Source of the DNA: Phycisphaerales bacterium
GTDB lineage: Bacteria > Planctomycetota > Phycisphaerae > WQYP01
Assembly: GCA_013044165.1 (NCBI GenBank)
Contig: JABEVB010000031.1
Span: forward strand, 1 to 35,996
Reading direction: 5' to 3'
Length of the DNA stretch: 35,996 nucleotides
In this document: positions 9,793 through 17,784 of the stretch, piece after piece
How positions within the stretch are numbered: position 1 is the stretch's first letter
Layout of the letters: every line of letters starts with the position of its first letter
Translations under genes and position numbers: made by a program
Notes under the pieces: model-generated
Seen by the model: only the letters and a program-made list of their open reading frames with translations
Database searches by the model: none
What the model was told of the DNA's origin: nothing

Positions 9793-9810
9793 ATAATCTA
9801 TATAGATTAT
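9793..9810. promoter_or_regulatory. 18-bp perfect palindrome upstream of the GH106 gene (possible operator)
   Basis: The sequence ATAATCTATATAGATTAT equals its own reverse complement. It lies 97 nt before the rhamnosidase ATG (9696) and 131 nt past the stop of the sigma-like gene (9941), in an AT-rich pocket of GC-rich DNA. Its position suits an operator for a dimeric regulator of the rhamnosidase gene. No regulator gene is adjacent, and no second copy was noticed in the window. Confidence 0.4.
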
Positions 9811-9940
9811 GCGACACGAGGCGCAATGCCGGCGATCCAAGTTGCGGATGTTTACTCCGATATTTTGCATACATACTATTGTTGCTCATGGCTCTACGTG
9901 TCTTCATAACCAGTATAGCCGACCTTGTGCGGAATTTGAT

Positions 9941-10663
9941 TCAGGAAGTTGCCTCATCCGCATCCAAAGCTTCTGTGGCGGGACTCTCCGTGCGATTGAT
10001 TCGCCGGCTTGGCGTATAGCGGGCATGGTCGGCACACACCCGGCTGTAGCGACCCAACAGCGCTTTACGCAGTTCCTGCAATACATCAATGGCCGCCTGG
10101 GCGCGAATGCGGTCCATCGGCTCCTGCGCTGCGGCAACCGCGCCCAGCGACCGCCGCAGCGAGCGATCTATAAGCTGCCGCACGCGGCTGGCGTCTTTAC
10201 CGGTTCCGAGGCGCGAATTAAACCGGACGTACTGCGAAAAATGCCGTGCTTCAAGCTGGCGACCCTTTTGTTCGAGCAGTGATTCGGTATTTTGCCGCTC
10301 ACGGTGCCGGGGCGTGTGCTGACTTTCCAGCAGTTCACGCGGGCGACGGTCTATGAGGCGCAGCATGTGGCGGGCCATAAGCTGCGAAAAATACTGTGCC
10401 GCAAGGTTGCGCTTGGGGTCGTAGCGGTCCACACGCTGCATGGCATGGACGACGGCCTCGCTGATGATGTCTTCGCGGTCTATTTCGCGTGGAAAGCGAA
10501 TGCCTGATGCAACGCCTTGCGCGCGCCGGCGCAAATACAAAAATATTGCGTGCCAGTTGCCGGCAATATCATCAAACAGCCGATTAAATTCCTGCCGCGA
10601 TAACAGATCGCCGATAGGGCTGTTTTCCTGCGGTTTCTGATTGTTCTCAACGGGTTGATTCAT
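9941..10663 (-). CDS. Sigma-70 region 2-like protein without evident region 4
   Basis: A 240-aa basic protein. Residues about 55-110 resemble sigma-70 region 2: DREDIISEAVVHAMQRVDRYD, then AAQYFSQLMARHMLRLIDRR, comparable to the DLxQE-G-xxAxxRFDP and FxxYA-xxxIRxxIxDxxR pattern of the neighbouring sigma factor. The remaining half is Arg/Gln-rich and charged (LLEQKGRQLEARHFSQYVRF), without a visible helix-turn-helix. The start is at 10663, where GGAG lies 7 nt upstream. It follows the sigma gene on the same strand after 122 nt and is probably in its operon. It could be a degenerate or specialised sigma factor, or a partner protein that competes for the core enzyme. I do not recognise a named family. 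Confidence 0.6.
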   Translation of the reverse strand: MNQPVENNQKPQENSPIGDLLSRQEFNRLFDDIAGNWHAIFLYLRRRAQGVASGIRFPREIDREDIISEAVVHAMQRVDRYDPKRNLAAQYFSQLMARHMLRLIDRRPRELLESQHTPRHRERQNTESLLEQKGRQLEARHFSQYVRFNSRLGTGKDASRVRQLIDRSLRRSLGAVAAAQEPMDRIRAQAAIDVLQELRKALLGRYSRVCADHARYTPSRRINRTESPATEALDADEATS

Positions 10664-10785
10664 ACAGGGTCTCCAAAAATATGAAACGAAAAACATGGCG
10701 CATGGAACAATGGCTGATAGAAATCGCTTGCTTAAATCGCGTGCTTGGCGAAACGCGACCGCTTGCTTTGACGGGTATATTGCAC

Positions 10786-11526
10786 CTACCGCTCGGCGAT
10801 TGCGCTGTGTTGCTTAAGCCGCACCAGCAGTTCACGCTGCATCTGATGCACACGCGAGACGTGCAAGCCCAGCGCGACGGCGGACTGCTGCGCGGTTAAA
10901 TGCTGCACCAGCCGCAAACGCAACAGTAAACCGTATCGCGGCCCAAGACCGCGCGCAACGGTATCCAGCAGGTCGGCAAGTTCAACCGCGTCCACGGCAG
11001 TGTTGTGGGCTGCGGTGTGCCGTATGCGAGCCGCCAGTTCAATAGCCGCGGCCCTCTGCTGTTTGTGCCATTGGCGAAGAGCATCGAGAATGGCCCCCAA
11101 AATGCGGCGGCGCGCGTAGGCGGCAAAACTTACACCCGCGGACGCGTCAAACCGCTCGATTGCGGCCAACAGGCCAATAAAGCCTTCCTGCCGCAGGTCT
11201 TCCAGCGACAGGCCGCCACGGCCACCGCTACGGCGATAAGCCGCAGCGGCAACGCCATACACCAACGGCCGATAGGCTTCGGTAATTTGTTCGCGGCGTT
11301 CGCGGCCGCCTCCACAAAAAGCGGCTCGGCTTATCTCGCTGCTATCGTTCTGCTGGCTCGGAGCTACGCCAGGCAATGGGCACCAGCCGGCAACCGGTAA
11401 CTGTCGGCGAATCTGAATAAATGCCAGCAGTTGCGGCAGTTCACCGGGTATGCTCCCAGCCCCGTTACGCACCTGCCCCGGCGGAAGTTTGTCTGCCGCG
11501 GGTGCAACTATACAGAGCGATGTCAT
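10786..11526 (-). CDS. Sigma-70 family RNA polymerase sigma factor (sigma-28/FliA-like layout)
   Basis: A 246-aa alternative sigma factor. Region 2 reads LSLEDLRQEGFIGLLAAIER, then SFAAYARRRILGAILDALRQW, a classic core-binding and -10-recognition segment. The C-terminal helix-turn-helix (TAQQSAVALGLHVSRVHQMQ) is region 4, which contacts the -35 element. A region 3-like linker is short or degenerate, and the first 70 residues are unusual for sigma factors. The start at 11526 has an excellent ribosome site (GAGGAGAG, 5 nt upstream). A candidate promoter lies at 11561-11589. The next gene in the same direction encodes the sigma region 2-like protein. No anti-sigma factor or flagellar gene is adjacent, so the regulon is unknown. 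Confidence 0.82.
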   Translation of the reverse strand: MTSLCIVAPAADKLPPGQVRNGAGSIPGELPQLLAFIQIRRQLPVAGWCPLPGVAPSQQNDSSEISRAAFCGGGRERREQITEAYRPLVYGVAAAAYRRSGGRGGLSLEDLRQEGFIGLLAAIERFDASAGVSFAAYARRRILGAILDALRQWHKQQRAAAIELAARIRHTAAHNTAVDAVELADLLDTVARGLGPRYGLLLRLRLVQHLTAQQSAVALGLHVSRVHQMQRELLVRLKQHSAIAER

Positions 11527-11560
11527 GAAAACTCTCCTCAAACGCAGCGATGTTGCAAGC

Positions 11561-11589
11561 GTTATATACCAAACAAATACCTAACACAA
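11561..11589 (-). promoter_or_regulatory. Candidate promoter for the sigma factor gene
   Basis: On the minus strand TTGTGT (11589-11584) and TATAAC (11566-11561) are 17 nt apart, which would place the start near 11555, about 30 nt before the ATG at 11526. The -35 match is modest, so this is only a candidate. Confidence 0.4.
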
Positions 11590-11834
11590 ATGACAGGGTA
11601 GTATCGTAGGTTCAAGCCTCCGCGAATAATGTTTACCTGTGAATGGGTCGTCCGGATCTGAACGTACAGCGCTGAGCCTTCAATTTATAGTTGCTTTCTG
11701 CCCCGCTGTTGCAGTTTTTGGTTCCTTCAATCACACGGCGTTGGCCCAAATGCCTCACCTCCGCATGCGACAACAACACATACCGAGTAACGCTTAAAAA
11801 TTAGGACAGATAATTGTTTTAGAACGCAACTTAC

Positions 11835-11863
11835 TTGACCATCGCTTATAAACCAGGTACACT
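11835..11863 (+). promoter_or_regulatory. Sigma-70-type promoter for the transglutaminase-like gene
   Basis: TTGACC (11835-11840) and TACACT (11858-11863) are separated by exactly 17 nt. Transcription would begin near 11870, giving a leader of about 75 nt. The ATG at 11945 lacks a clear Shine-Dalgarno sequence. Confidence 0.55.
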
Positions 11864-11944
11864 TTAACGTTTAGATGTTGTAAAAATGGTGCTGTTATCA
11901 CACCAGCAACAAAGGACCTTGCCTACAAAAGTGAGCCCGCCTTT

Positions 11945-13915
11945 ATGAAACTACGGATTGGCATTTGCGCGACCTTACTTCTGGGAACACTGACGGCTTT
12001 AATGGCGCCGGTGCATGCCCGTACAACAGATCGTTCTGGGGCGACGCTGACCACGCACGGCCAAAAGCTCCAGGCCGAGTATGCCGGCATGCTCGCACAA
12101 ATCCGTGCGGCCATCAGCCAAGCGTTGCCTGAAATTGACCCCGCTGCAAAAGCCGCATTTATGAAAGCATATCGCGCCGAAACAGCTTGCAAGCCGTACC
12201 GTCTTAACAAAACATTTGCGATGCACAAAGGAGAATCGCTCGCCATGGCGGCTCGCAGCCGCGAAGGTCGTCACGGCAAGATGTCTTATGCCGAGGCATT
12301 AGACCGTTGCCAGGCGGCCGCACTCCCTGTTCTCCGTCGTATTCATGGCTTCCTGGCTGGCGATAACCTCGAGGCCGCGCTGGTAAAGGGCTCTGTAATC
12401 GCCAAGGCCACTCCCGCAGGGCTTGCCGCGTTTGGCCAGCAGTCCCCAGCCAATGAAGCGCTTATTCGACGACTTCTTAACGACCATGAGTTGATGCTGC
12501 AGATGCAGCGGGCCGGCGGCGCTAAACACGGCAATTATGGCCTTACGATGCAAATATATACGGCTATTCAGAAGGCCGCGCCGCACGCCTCCAGCGGAGT
12601 CCTTCAGCGGCTGGCTTTAGGAATTGCGCTCCAGCAGCAGCCACGACACCATGCACCCGGCCTGCGAAACCTGCTCATCTTGTCTCTTGGCATGCATCTG
12701 CACCAGCCGCTGCCACACCCGCTACCCGTTTGGCATTTTGACCCAGTCGCACGATTCTTAAATTATCAAAAGGCCTATCTGAATGGGGAATTAGATCCAT
12801 CATTTCCGCTGCTGACGACATGGGACTGCCGCCATCTGATTCAGGATCCATGGACCAACCGCGAACTCAACTGGTGTCGCACGGTCCTGCGTAATTATCA
12901 GCCGGCCGAGATGTTCATCGCTAACTATAAAGAACGATACCTCTCCATCGTGCATACCGATGTTGGCTACAATCATCTGTACATGAGACTTGTACCCGGC
13001 GGCAGGATGGCCCAAATGCTGGCCAGCGGCGGCGAATGCGGCCCAAGAGCCTGGATGGGGCGATTGGCCGAGGTCGCCTTCGGCATACCCACGTGGGGCG
13101 TGCTGCAATCCGGCCATTCCGCCTTGAGCCACTGGACGCCCAATGGCTGGGTAACCAATTTTAGCGCCGGCTGGACTTGGTGCTGGTACGAACACCGCCG
13201 CGGAGATGATTTTTACCTTGAAACACAGGCTCGAAGGTTTCCACACCGTTTTAATCAGGTGTTGCGAGCCAGATGGGTTGCGGCGGTTTTGGGACAGCAA
13301 CCACCCAGCCTCGCACCGGGCACGGGAGGCTTCTGGTATGCCGTGGCTGAAAGTCTCGAGTGGGCCATCACGGCCTCCGGCACGCCTGCCAAGGCCCCCT
13401 CCGAGGCACAGCTCGCCAAGCGATATGGCCCGACGCAGACCCAAAAGCTTCTAGCTGCGACAGTCTCTTATTCGGCCACCCATTGCATGACCGATGCCCG
13501 GGGCATCATTACCATTCCCGCAGCGGCTTATGCGGGCCACCCCGCTGGCATCTCCACGAGCAGGAGCTTTTCCGGCGGTTTGCAGGTCTATTATCACTAT
13601 AACCAGCCGGCCAATAAACAACGCCTGCCATTTCAGTACGTCATCGAGGTCCCTCGGCCCGGTAAGTATGCCGTCGTGGCAACGGTTGATTCCATTAAAC
13701 CCACCCAGGACCTCAGCCTGAAAGCGAACGATGGCTCAGCCTCGGCAACGATTACGGTGCCTTGGACCAATGGCCTCTGGCAGCAGACAAAGCCTGTTGA
13801 AATAACTCTTTCCGCAGGTAAAAACATTCTGACCTTTGACAAAGCCAAAGGTTCCGTCGGCAGAGGAATCTATGCCATGAGTATCAAGCAATTTGTCCTC
13901 ACACCGGTAGATTAA
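11945..13915 (+). CDS. Exported transglutaminase-like protein with C-terminal carbohydrate-binding-like domain
   Basis: A 656-aa secreted protein with a signal peptide (residues 1-26, ending PVHA). The helical N-terminal half has no domain I can name. Residues about 358-410 look like a transglutaminase/protease-like core: GGECGPRAWMGRLAEVAFGI with Cys365 on a helix, then SGHSALSHW with His391 on a strand, and Asn399 at the place of the third triad residue. The last 110 residues are a beta-sandwich (VIEVPRPGKYAVVATVDS, then VEITLSAGKNILTF) that resembles CBM6/35-like modules. A plausible role is peptide or amide-bond chemistry on a surface or polysaccharide-linked substrate; the substrate is unknown. 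It has its own promoter and a strong terminator and appears monocistronic. Confidence 0.65.
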   Translation: MKLRIGICATLLLGTLTALMAPVHARTTDRSGATLTTHGQKLQAEYAGMLAQIRAAISQALPEIDPAAKAAFMKAYRAETACKPYRLNKTFAMHKGESLAMAARSREGRHGKMSYAEALDRCQAAALPVLRRIHGFLAGDNLEAALVKGSVIAKATPAGLAAFGQQSPANEALIRRLLNDHELMLQMQRAGGAKHGNYGLTMQIYTAIQKAAPHASSGVLQRLALGIALQQQPRHHAPGLRNLLILSLGMHLHQPLPHPLPVWHFDPVARFLNYQKAYLNGELDPSFPLLTTWDCRHLIQDPWTNRELNWCRTVLRNYQPAEMFIANYKERYLSIVHTDVGYNHLYMRLVPGGRMAQMLASGGECGPRAWMGRLAEVAFGIPTWGVLQSGHSALSHWTPNGWVTNFSAGWTWCWYEHRRGDDFYLETQARRFPHRFNQVLRARWVAAVLGQQPPSLAPGTGGFWYAVAESLEWAITASGTPAKAPSEAQLAKRYGPTQTQKLLAATVSYSATHCMTDARGIITIPAAAYAGHPAGISTSRSFSGGLQVYYHYNQPANKQRLPFQYVIEVPRPGKYAVVATVDSIKPTQDLSLKANDGSASATITVPWTNGLWQQTKPVEITLSAGKNILTFDKAKGSVGRGIYAMSIKQFVLTPVD

Positions 13916-14040
13916 TTCTGCCGAGGCTCCTCGGACGTTGTTATTTGAGCCGGCCGCGCCTGCTCAACGGGGCTGGCTGTGTGCCGTCGCCAAGGTACTT
14001 ACCAGTCTCATCCGCCGGCCCCAAGGCCATCAATCGTCAA

Positions 14041-14085
14041 AAAATTAGCCCGGCAGGCGGAGTCCATCCACATGCCGGGCTTTTA
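14041..14085. terminator. Bidirectional intrinsic terminator
   Basis: AGCCCGGCA (14047-14055) pairs perfectly with TGCCGGGCT (14073-14081), a 9-bp GC-rich stem with a 17-nt loop. It is followed by TTTT on the plus strand and, read leftward, by a T-run from the upstream A-tract. It lies between two convergent genes (ends at 13915 and 14153) and would stop transcription from both sides. Confidence 0.82.
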
Positions 14086-14152
14086 AGGAGAGTGCATCAC
14101 CCCTTGGGGTGCGTCTGAGGGTCTAAACACTGCGGCCCCCACGTGGCTACCG

Positions 14153-15238
14153 TTACGGTACCAGGATGATGTCATCGGGATTTCCCGGCTCTTCCAGCCC
14201 GGTATAGGTCACACGTCGCGCCGAGCCAATGGTCCAGATGTTGTCGTGCCGGGGGCCAACATCCGGCGACTTTGACCAGCGCACTGAACCATCGTCAAAT
14301 AACACATTCTGCCCCTGCCCGGCATGATTGGGCGAATTGGCCTCACCGGTGTCCGGCGAGCTTGTGACAAACAGCGGATTGCGGTCGGCGAGCACGGCTA
14401 TTTCGCCCGAGCCATTGTAATGATGATGATAGCGCGAAAGCTGGTCGAGATAGCTGTAGCGAACCAGCGAAATTGGCGGTGCGCCGGCACCCACCGCGGC
14501 GCTGGCCGGGCCGGTGGCATCATGGGCGAGCATATTCCAGGAGGCGTACCGCGCCTCGCCCATCATAGGAGCTAAGTTACTGATGTTACTGATGGAGCCG
14601 CCGCCAACCACGCTGGTTGGACGCTCCGAGGGAGGCAGCCAATTGCGATCTGCCGCGGTTGCCACGCTGGGCAACAGATTGTTGTTGTTGGCCGCATAAG
14701 CCGCAAACGCGCCGGCAAGCGATTGCAGGTTGCCGGCACAGGCTGTCACCTGCTCGGTAAAGCGCACCGCGCTAAGCTTGCCCACCACCAGCACCACAAG
14801 CACAGCCGAGGCCACCAGCAGCGCCGCAATGTTGAATTTATGATCCATCCAGTTGATGCGCCATCCGCCGCCAACCGCAGTTGGCTCCGCCTCCGGCGGC
14901 AACCCGGCAAACGTGCCCGGCCGCTGCATCGCCTTTACAGCCGCTACCGTTCGCGCCGCCAAGTCGGCCGGCGCCACTGGCTCGGCAAGCTGCGACAGCG
15001 CCGCCATTAGTTGCTGCACCGCGGCAAAGTCGGCGGGGTTCTCACCGGCGGCTATGGTGGGCTTTTCAAAATGACGTCCGTGCTCAAGCAGGCGATCCAC
15101 CACCGCCTGGCGAGCCACCGGCAGGGCCGACACGTCGGCTGGTGCATCCAAGCCGGGCAAGCCCGCAGATGAAGAAGATGTTTGAGGCGCAGCCTTTGCG
15201 TCACCTTCGCTGAACTTGTCGGGGAACTGCTGGGTCAT
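14153..15238 (-). CDS. Single-pass membrane protein with pilin-like ectodomain; probable anti-sigma factor of the adjacent ECF sigma
   Basis: A 361-aa protein. The N-terminal 130 residues are cytoplasmic, Ala-rich and helical (VARQAVVDRLLEHGRHFE, later DLAARTVAAVKAMQ). One transmembrane segment spans about residues 136-154 (FNIAALLVASAVLVVLVVGK). Outside it continues ACAGNLQSLAGAFAAYAANN, which copies the segment that follows the helix in planctomycete pilin-like proteins, and it ends with their tail motif (NHAGQGQNVLFDDGSVRW, an H-X9-DG pattern). The gene follows the ECF sigma gene on the same strand after 82 nt. The order and topology fit an anti-sigma factor, though no ZAS zinc motif (HxxxCxxC) is visible. 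The ectodomain may be the sensor. The role is inferred from context. Confidence 0.65.
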   Translation of the reverse strand: MTQQFPDKFSEGDAKAAPQTSSSSAGLPGLDAPADVSALPVARQAVVDRLLEHGRHFEKPTIAAGENPADFAAVQQLMAALSQLAEPVAPADLAARTVAAVKAMQRPGTFAGLPPEAEPTAVGGGWRINWMDHKFNIAALLVASAVLVVLVVGKLSAVRFTEQVTACAGNLQSLAGAFAAYAANNNNLLPSVATAADRNWLPPSERPTSVVGGGSISNISNLAPMMGEARYASWNMLAHDATGPASAAVGAGAPPISLVRYSYLDQLSRYHHHYNGSGEIAVLADRNPLFVTSSPDTGEANSPNHAGQGQNVLFDDGSVRWSKSPDVGPRHDNIWTIGSARRVTYTGLEEPGNPDDIILVP

Positions 15239-15320
15239 GGGTGCTACTTTGCCTCTATACTATTTCTTGTTCATGGCCATAGAGCATCTCATGCAACATA
15301 CGCTGCCTGCTCGGGGCGGT

Positions 15321-15908
15321 TCATTTTTCGGAATGCTCCAACCGCTGACCCCATAAACGCTCAAATGCCACCAGCGCCCCATGGAGCCTGCTTTTAACCG
15401 TGCCAATTGGCAGATGCAGCATCTCGGCAATTTCCTGGTACGCGAAACGGTTAAAATAACTCAAAAGCAGCACCTCCCGGTAAATCGGCGAGAGTCTGTC
15501 TATAACCTCGCGTACCCGCCGCGCATCTTCCCCAAGCTGGGCATTATCCAGCGGCGTCGGCTCGTCGGACTTAAGCCGGTCCGCCAAGGTGCCGCCTTCG
15601 CCGTCGCTGCTGCCGCCGCCATCCAGCGAAACCGTTGGCTGCCGCATTGTCAGGCGCAAATAGTCGCGTGCCCGGTTGGCCGCAATGGTAAAGAGCCAAG
15701 GCCTGAACTTTCGCTTAAGGTCAAAACTCGCTGCATGGCGAAAAACCTGAACAAACGTTTCCTGAAATAGATCGTCCGCGACGGCTGCATCGTTGACAAA
15801 CCGCTGCAGAAACGAAAACAATTCCTGCTGATAGCGCGACACCAGCTCCGACAGAGCAGATTCATCGCCCTTAAGATAAGCGGCCAGCAGTTGTTCGTCC
15901 GTGGCCAT
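15321..15908 (-). CDS. ECF-type RNA polymerase sigma factor
   Basis: A 195-aa sigma factor with only regions 2 and 4, as in the extracytoplasmic function group. Region 2: SRYQQELFSFLQRFVNDAAV, then ADDLFQETFVQVFRHAASFD and FRPWLFTIAANRARDYLR. Region 4: LSPIYREVLLLSYFNRFAYQ, then IAEMLHLPIGTVKSRLHGAL. It would direct transcription of an envelope or stress regulon when released by a partner. The ATG at 15908 has AAGG about 9-10 nt upstream; the GTG at 15917 is less likely. The next gene in the operon encodes the putative membrane regulator, and a DCC-family gene diverges from it. Confidence 0.92.
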   Translation of the reverse strand: MATDEQLLAAYLKGDESALSELVSRYQQELFSFLQRFVNDAAVADDLFQETFVQVFRHAASFDLKRKFRPWLFTIAANRARDYLRLTMRQPTVSLDGGGSSDGEGGTLADRLKSDEPTPLDNAQLGEDARRVREVIDRLSPIYREVLLLSYFNRFAYQEIAEMLHLPIGTVKSRLHGALVAFERLWGQRLEHSEK

Positions 15909-16085
15909 CAGGCCCACCCTTCATACGCCCGGCGGCTTTGGCAGTTCGCCCGGCAAAGCAAAAATCGCTTTTGGGCACAGCCGCAGGCTCGCTTCCGACA
16001 AGTTTCCGCCGTTGTGGCAAACCTTTCCAACAAAGTTGCGGAATCGGCCTTGCTTTTTACCCTTGAAAAATCTACTGTAAAAGCC

Positions 16086-16490
16086 ATGAATATTCGACCC
16101 CAAATGCCGCTGAAGGTCTTTTTTGATGGCCAATGCCCCCTATGCCGCCGCGAAATCGCTTACTATCACCGCATAGACAGCGCCCAGCACCTGCAATGCA
16201 TAGATATTATGGGTCCTGATTTTGTCGCCCAGCGCTATGGCCTCGATACCGCGCGCGTGCACGCCGTCATGCACGCCCAAGACGCCGCCGGTCAAGTATA
16301 CACCGAACTCGACGCCTTTGAGGCCATCTGGGCCGCCCTGCCGCCAAGTCTTGGCCGGAGGCTGCTTCGCCGCCTTCTAAACATCCGGCCCATTCGCGCC
16401 ATGGCAAGCGTGGCCTACCGCCTCTTTGCCCGCAATCGCTGGCGGCTTACGGGCCGCTGCGCGCCCGATGGCGCCTGCCAGCGCAATTGA
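16086..16490 (+). CDS. DCC-family thiol-disulfide oxidoreductase (DUF393)
   Basis: A 134-aa protein of the DCC family, named for the conserved start of the motif DGQCPLC (residues 14-20), where Cys17 and Cys20 form a thioredoxin-like CxxC. The family is predicted to carry out thiol-disulfide exchange; substrates are unknown. The rest fits the family: a middle LDAFEAIWAALP segment and the C-terminal YRLFARNRWRL. The long open frame reaches upstream to 15891 into the sigma gene's 5' end, but the motif begins shortly after the ATG at 16086, and the usual family length supports this start. The ribosome site is weak. The P-loop-like gene starts 94 nt downstream on the same strand. Confidence 0.88.
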   Translation: MNIRPQMPLKVFFDGQCPLCRREIAYYHRIDSAQHLQCIDIMGPDFVAQRYGLDTARVHAVMHAQDAAGQVYTELDAFEAIWAALPPSLGRRLLRRLLNIRPIRAMASVAYRLFARNRWRLTGRCAPDGACQRN

Positions 16491-16584
16491 CTGCGAGCCT
16501 GCCCGGCCACTGTCCGATTGTGCGCGCACGCCCTACAATAAGCCACATGCCGATTGCCCGGAGCAATCGCCTTGGAGTTCCTTA

Positions 16585-17694
16585 ATGCGCATGCTGCTGA
16601 CCGGCCAGATTGGGCTGGACAAACGTCAATACCTTGCCGAATTTGAGGCCCTTGCCAAAGCGCGTGGTGAGGCCGTCAAGGTGTTTCATGTAGGCGACAT
16701 GATGTACCGCGAAGCGCCCGACGTTAAGCCCGGCCGAATTTTAGATTTGCCCCTCTCACGCCTCGGCAGCCTGCGGCGGGCGGTGTTCCGCGATATTTTG
16801 CGCGAAGCGCCCAAGCACAAAAACGTCATTGTTAATTCGCATGCTACCTTTCGCTGGAAGCACGGGCTTTTTGCCGCATTCGATTTTGACCAGTTGCGCG
16901 AACTGCAGGCCGACCTATACGTCACGCTCCTGGACAACGTCGAATCTATTCATCAGAGGCTGCTGCTCGAGCATGGCACCGACCATACCCTTAAAGATCT
17001 GATGGTGTGGCGCGAGGAAGAAATTCTCGCCACGGAAATTCTCGCCCGGGCCAACGCGGCCCACCCGGGACAGTTTTATGTGCTGGCCCGCGGCCGGCGG
17101 CAACCCACCGTGGACGCCGTTTTTGGCCTGCTGCTGCGGCCCGGTATGCGAAAGGTCTATCCCAGCTTTCCCATGAGCCATGTGATGGACCTGCCGGCCA
17201 TACTGGCCGAAATTGACGCCTTCCGCCAGGCACTGCGAAGCCATTTCATCACGTTCGACCCCGGCGATGTTGATGAAAAGGCCCTGCACGACCGCGCCGT
17301 CGAAATCGCCCGCAACGGCGAAACATGTATTACAACCCCGGCCGGCGGCACAACGGTGCGCCTCAATGTCAGCGATATTCTTGCCATCGGCCCGGACATT
17401 GACGGCCAGATTTACGCGCGCGATTTTATGATGGTGCGCCAGAGCGATTTTATTGTTTCGTATATTCCGGAATTGCCCGGCGGCAAGCCGGGGCTTTCCA
17501 GCGGGGTGGAGCGCGAACTGCAGCACGCCTACGACCACGCCCGCGAGGCGTATGTGATATGGCGACCCAAAGCCAATCCCAGCCCGTTTATCACGCAGAC
17601 GGCCACCGCCGTTTTTCGTGATGTGCCCACCGCTCTTAAACACTTTGAAGAAAAGGGCTACTTGACCCCGCACGATCTTTTTGGCGGCGCATAG
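16585..17694 (+). CDS. Putative P-loop-like NTPase/nucleotide kinase-like protein, unknown function
   Basis: A 369-aa protein beginning MRMLLTGQIGLDKRQYL, where GQIGLDK sits like a nucleotide-kinase P-loop but lacks the usual GK[ST] ending. It continues with kinase-like elements: FHVGDMMYREA, NVIVNSHATFRWK (like the strand that carries the substrate base) and ADLYVTLLDNVESI. The C-terminal part (SDFIVSYIPELPGGKPGLS, then GVERELQHAYDHAREAYVIW) resembles the way nucleoside 2-deoxyribosyltransferases read. That likeness is only an impression. The start at 16585 was chosen because GGAG lies 7 nt upstream and the first strand starts there. It may share a transcript with the DCC gene. Cytosolic; substrate unknown. 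Confidence 0.6.
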   Translation: MRMLLTGQIGLDKRQYLAEFEALAKARGEAVKVFHVGDMMYREAPDVKPGRILDLPLSRLGSLRRAVFRDILREAPKHKNVIVNSHATFRWKHGLFAAFDFDQLRELQADLYVTLLDNVESIHQRLLLEHGTDHTLKDLMVWREEEILATEILARANAAHPGQFYVLARGRRQPTVDAVFGLLLRPGMRKVYPSFPMSHVMDLPAILAEIDAFRQALRSHFITFDPGDVDEKALHDRAVEIARNGETCITTPAGGTTVRLNVSDILAIGPDIDGQIYARDFMMVRQSDFIVSYIPELPGGKPGLSSGVERELQHAYDHAREAYVIWRPKANPSPFITQTATAVFRDVPTALKHFEEKGYLTPHDLFGGA

Positions 17695-17784
17695 CGCCGG
17701 CTGGGCGGAACCTCAGCGACAGAAAAAGGAACCGTGAAATCATCACCCACACGCCCTTATACGCAGCGACGCCAGAAATGCCTG

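Larger units (their letters stand above)
11527..11944. other. Divergent intergenic region, sigma factor gene / transglutaminase-like gene
   Basis: This 418-nt region carries one candidate promoter in each direction (listed separately). Between about 11590 and 11834 no gene, strong hairpin or repeat was seen. Confidence 0.6.
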
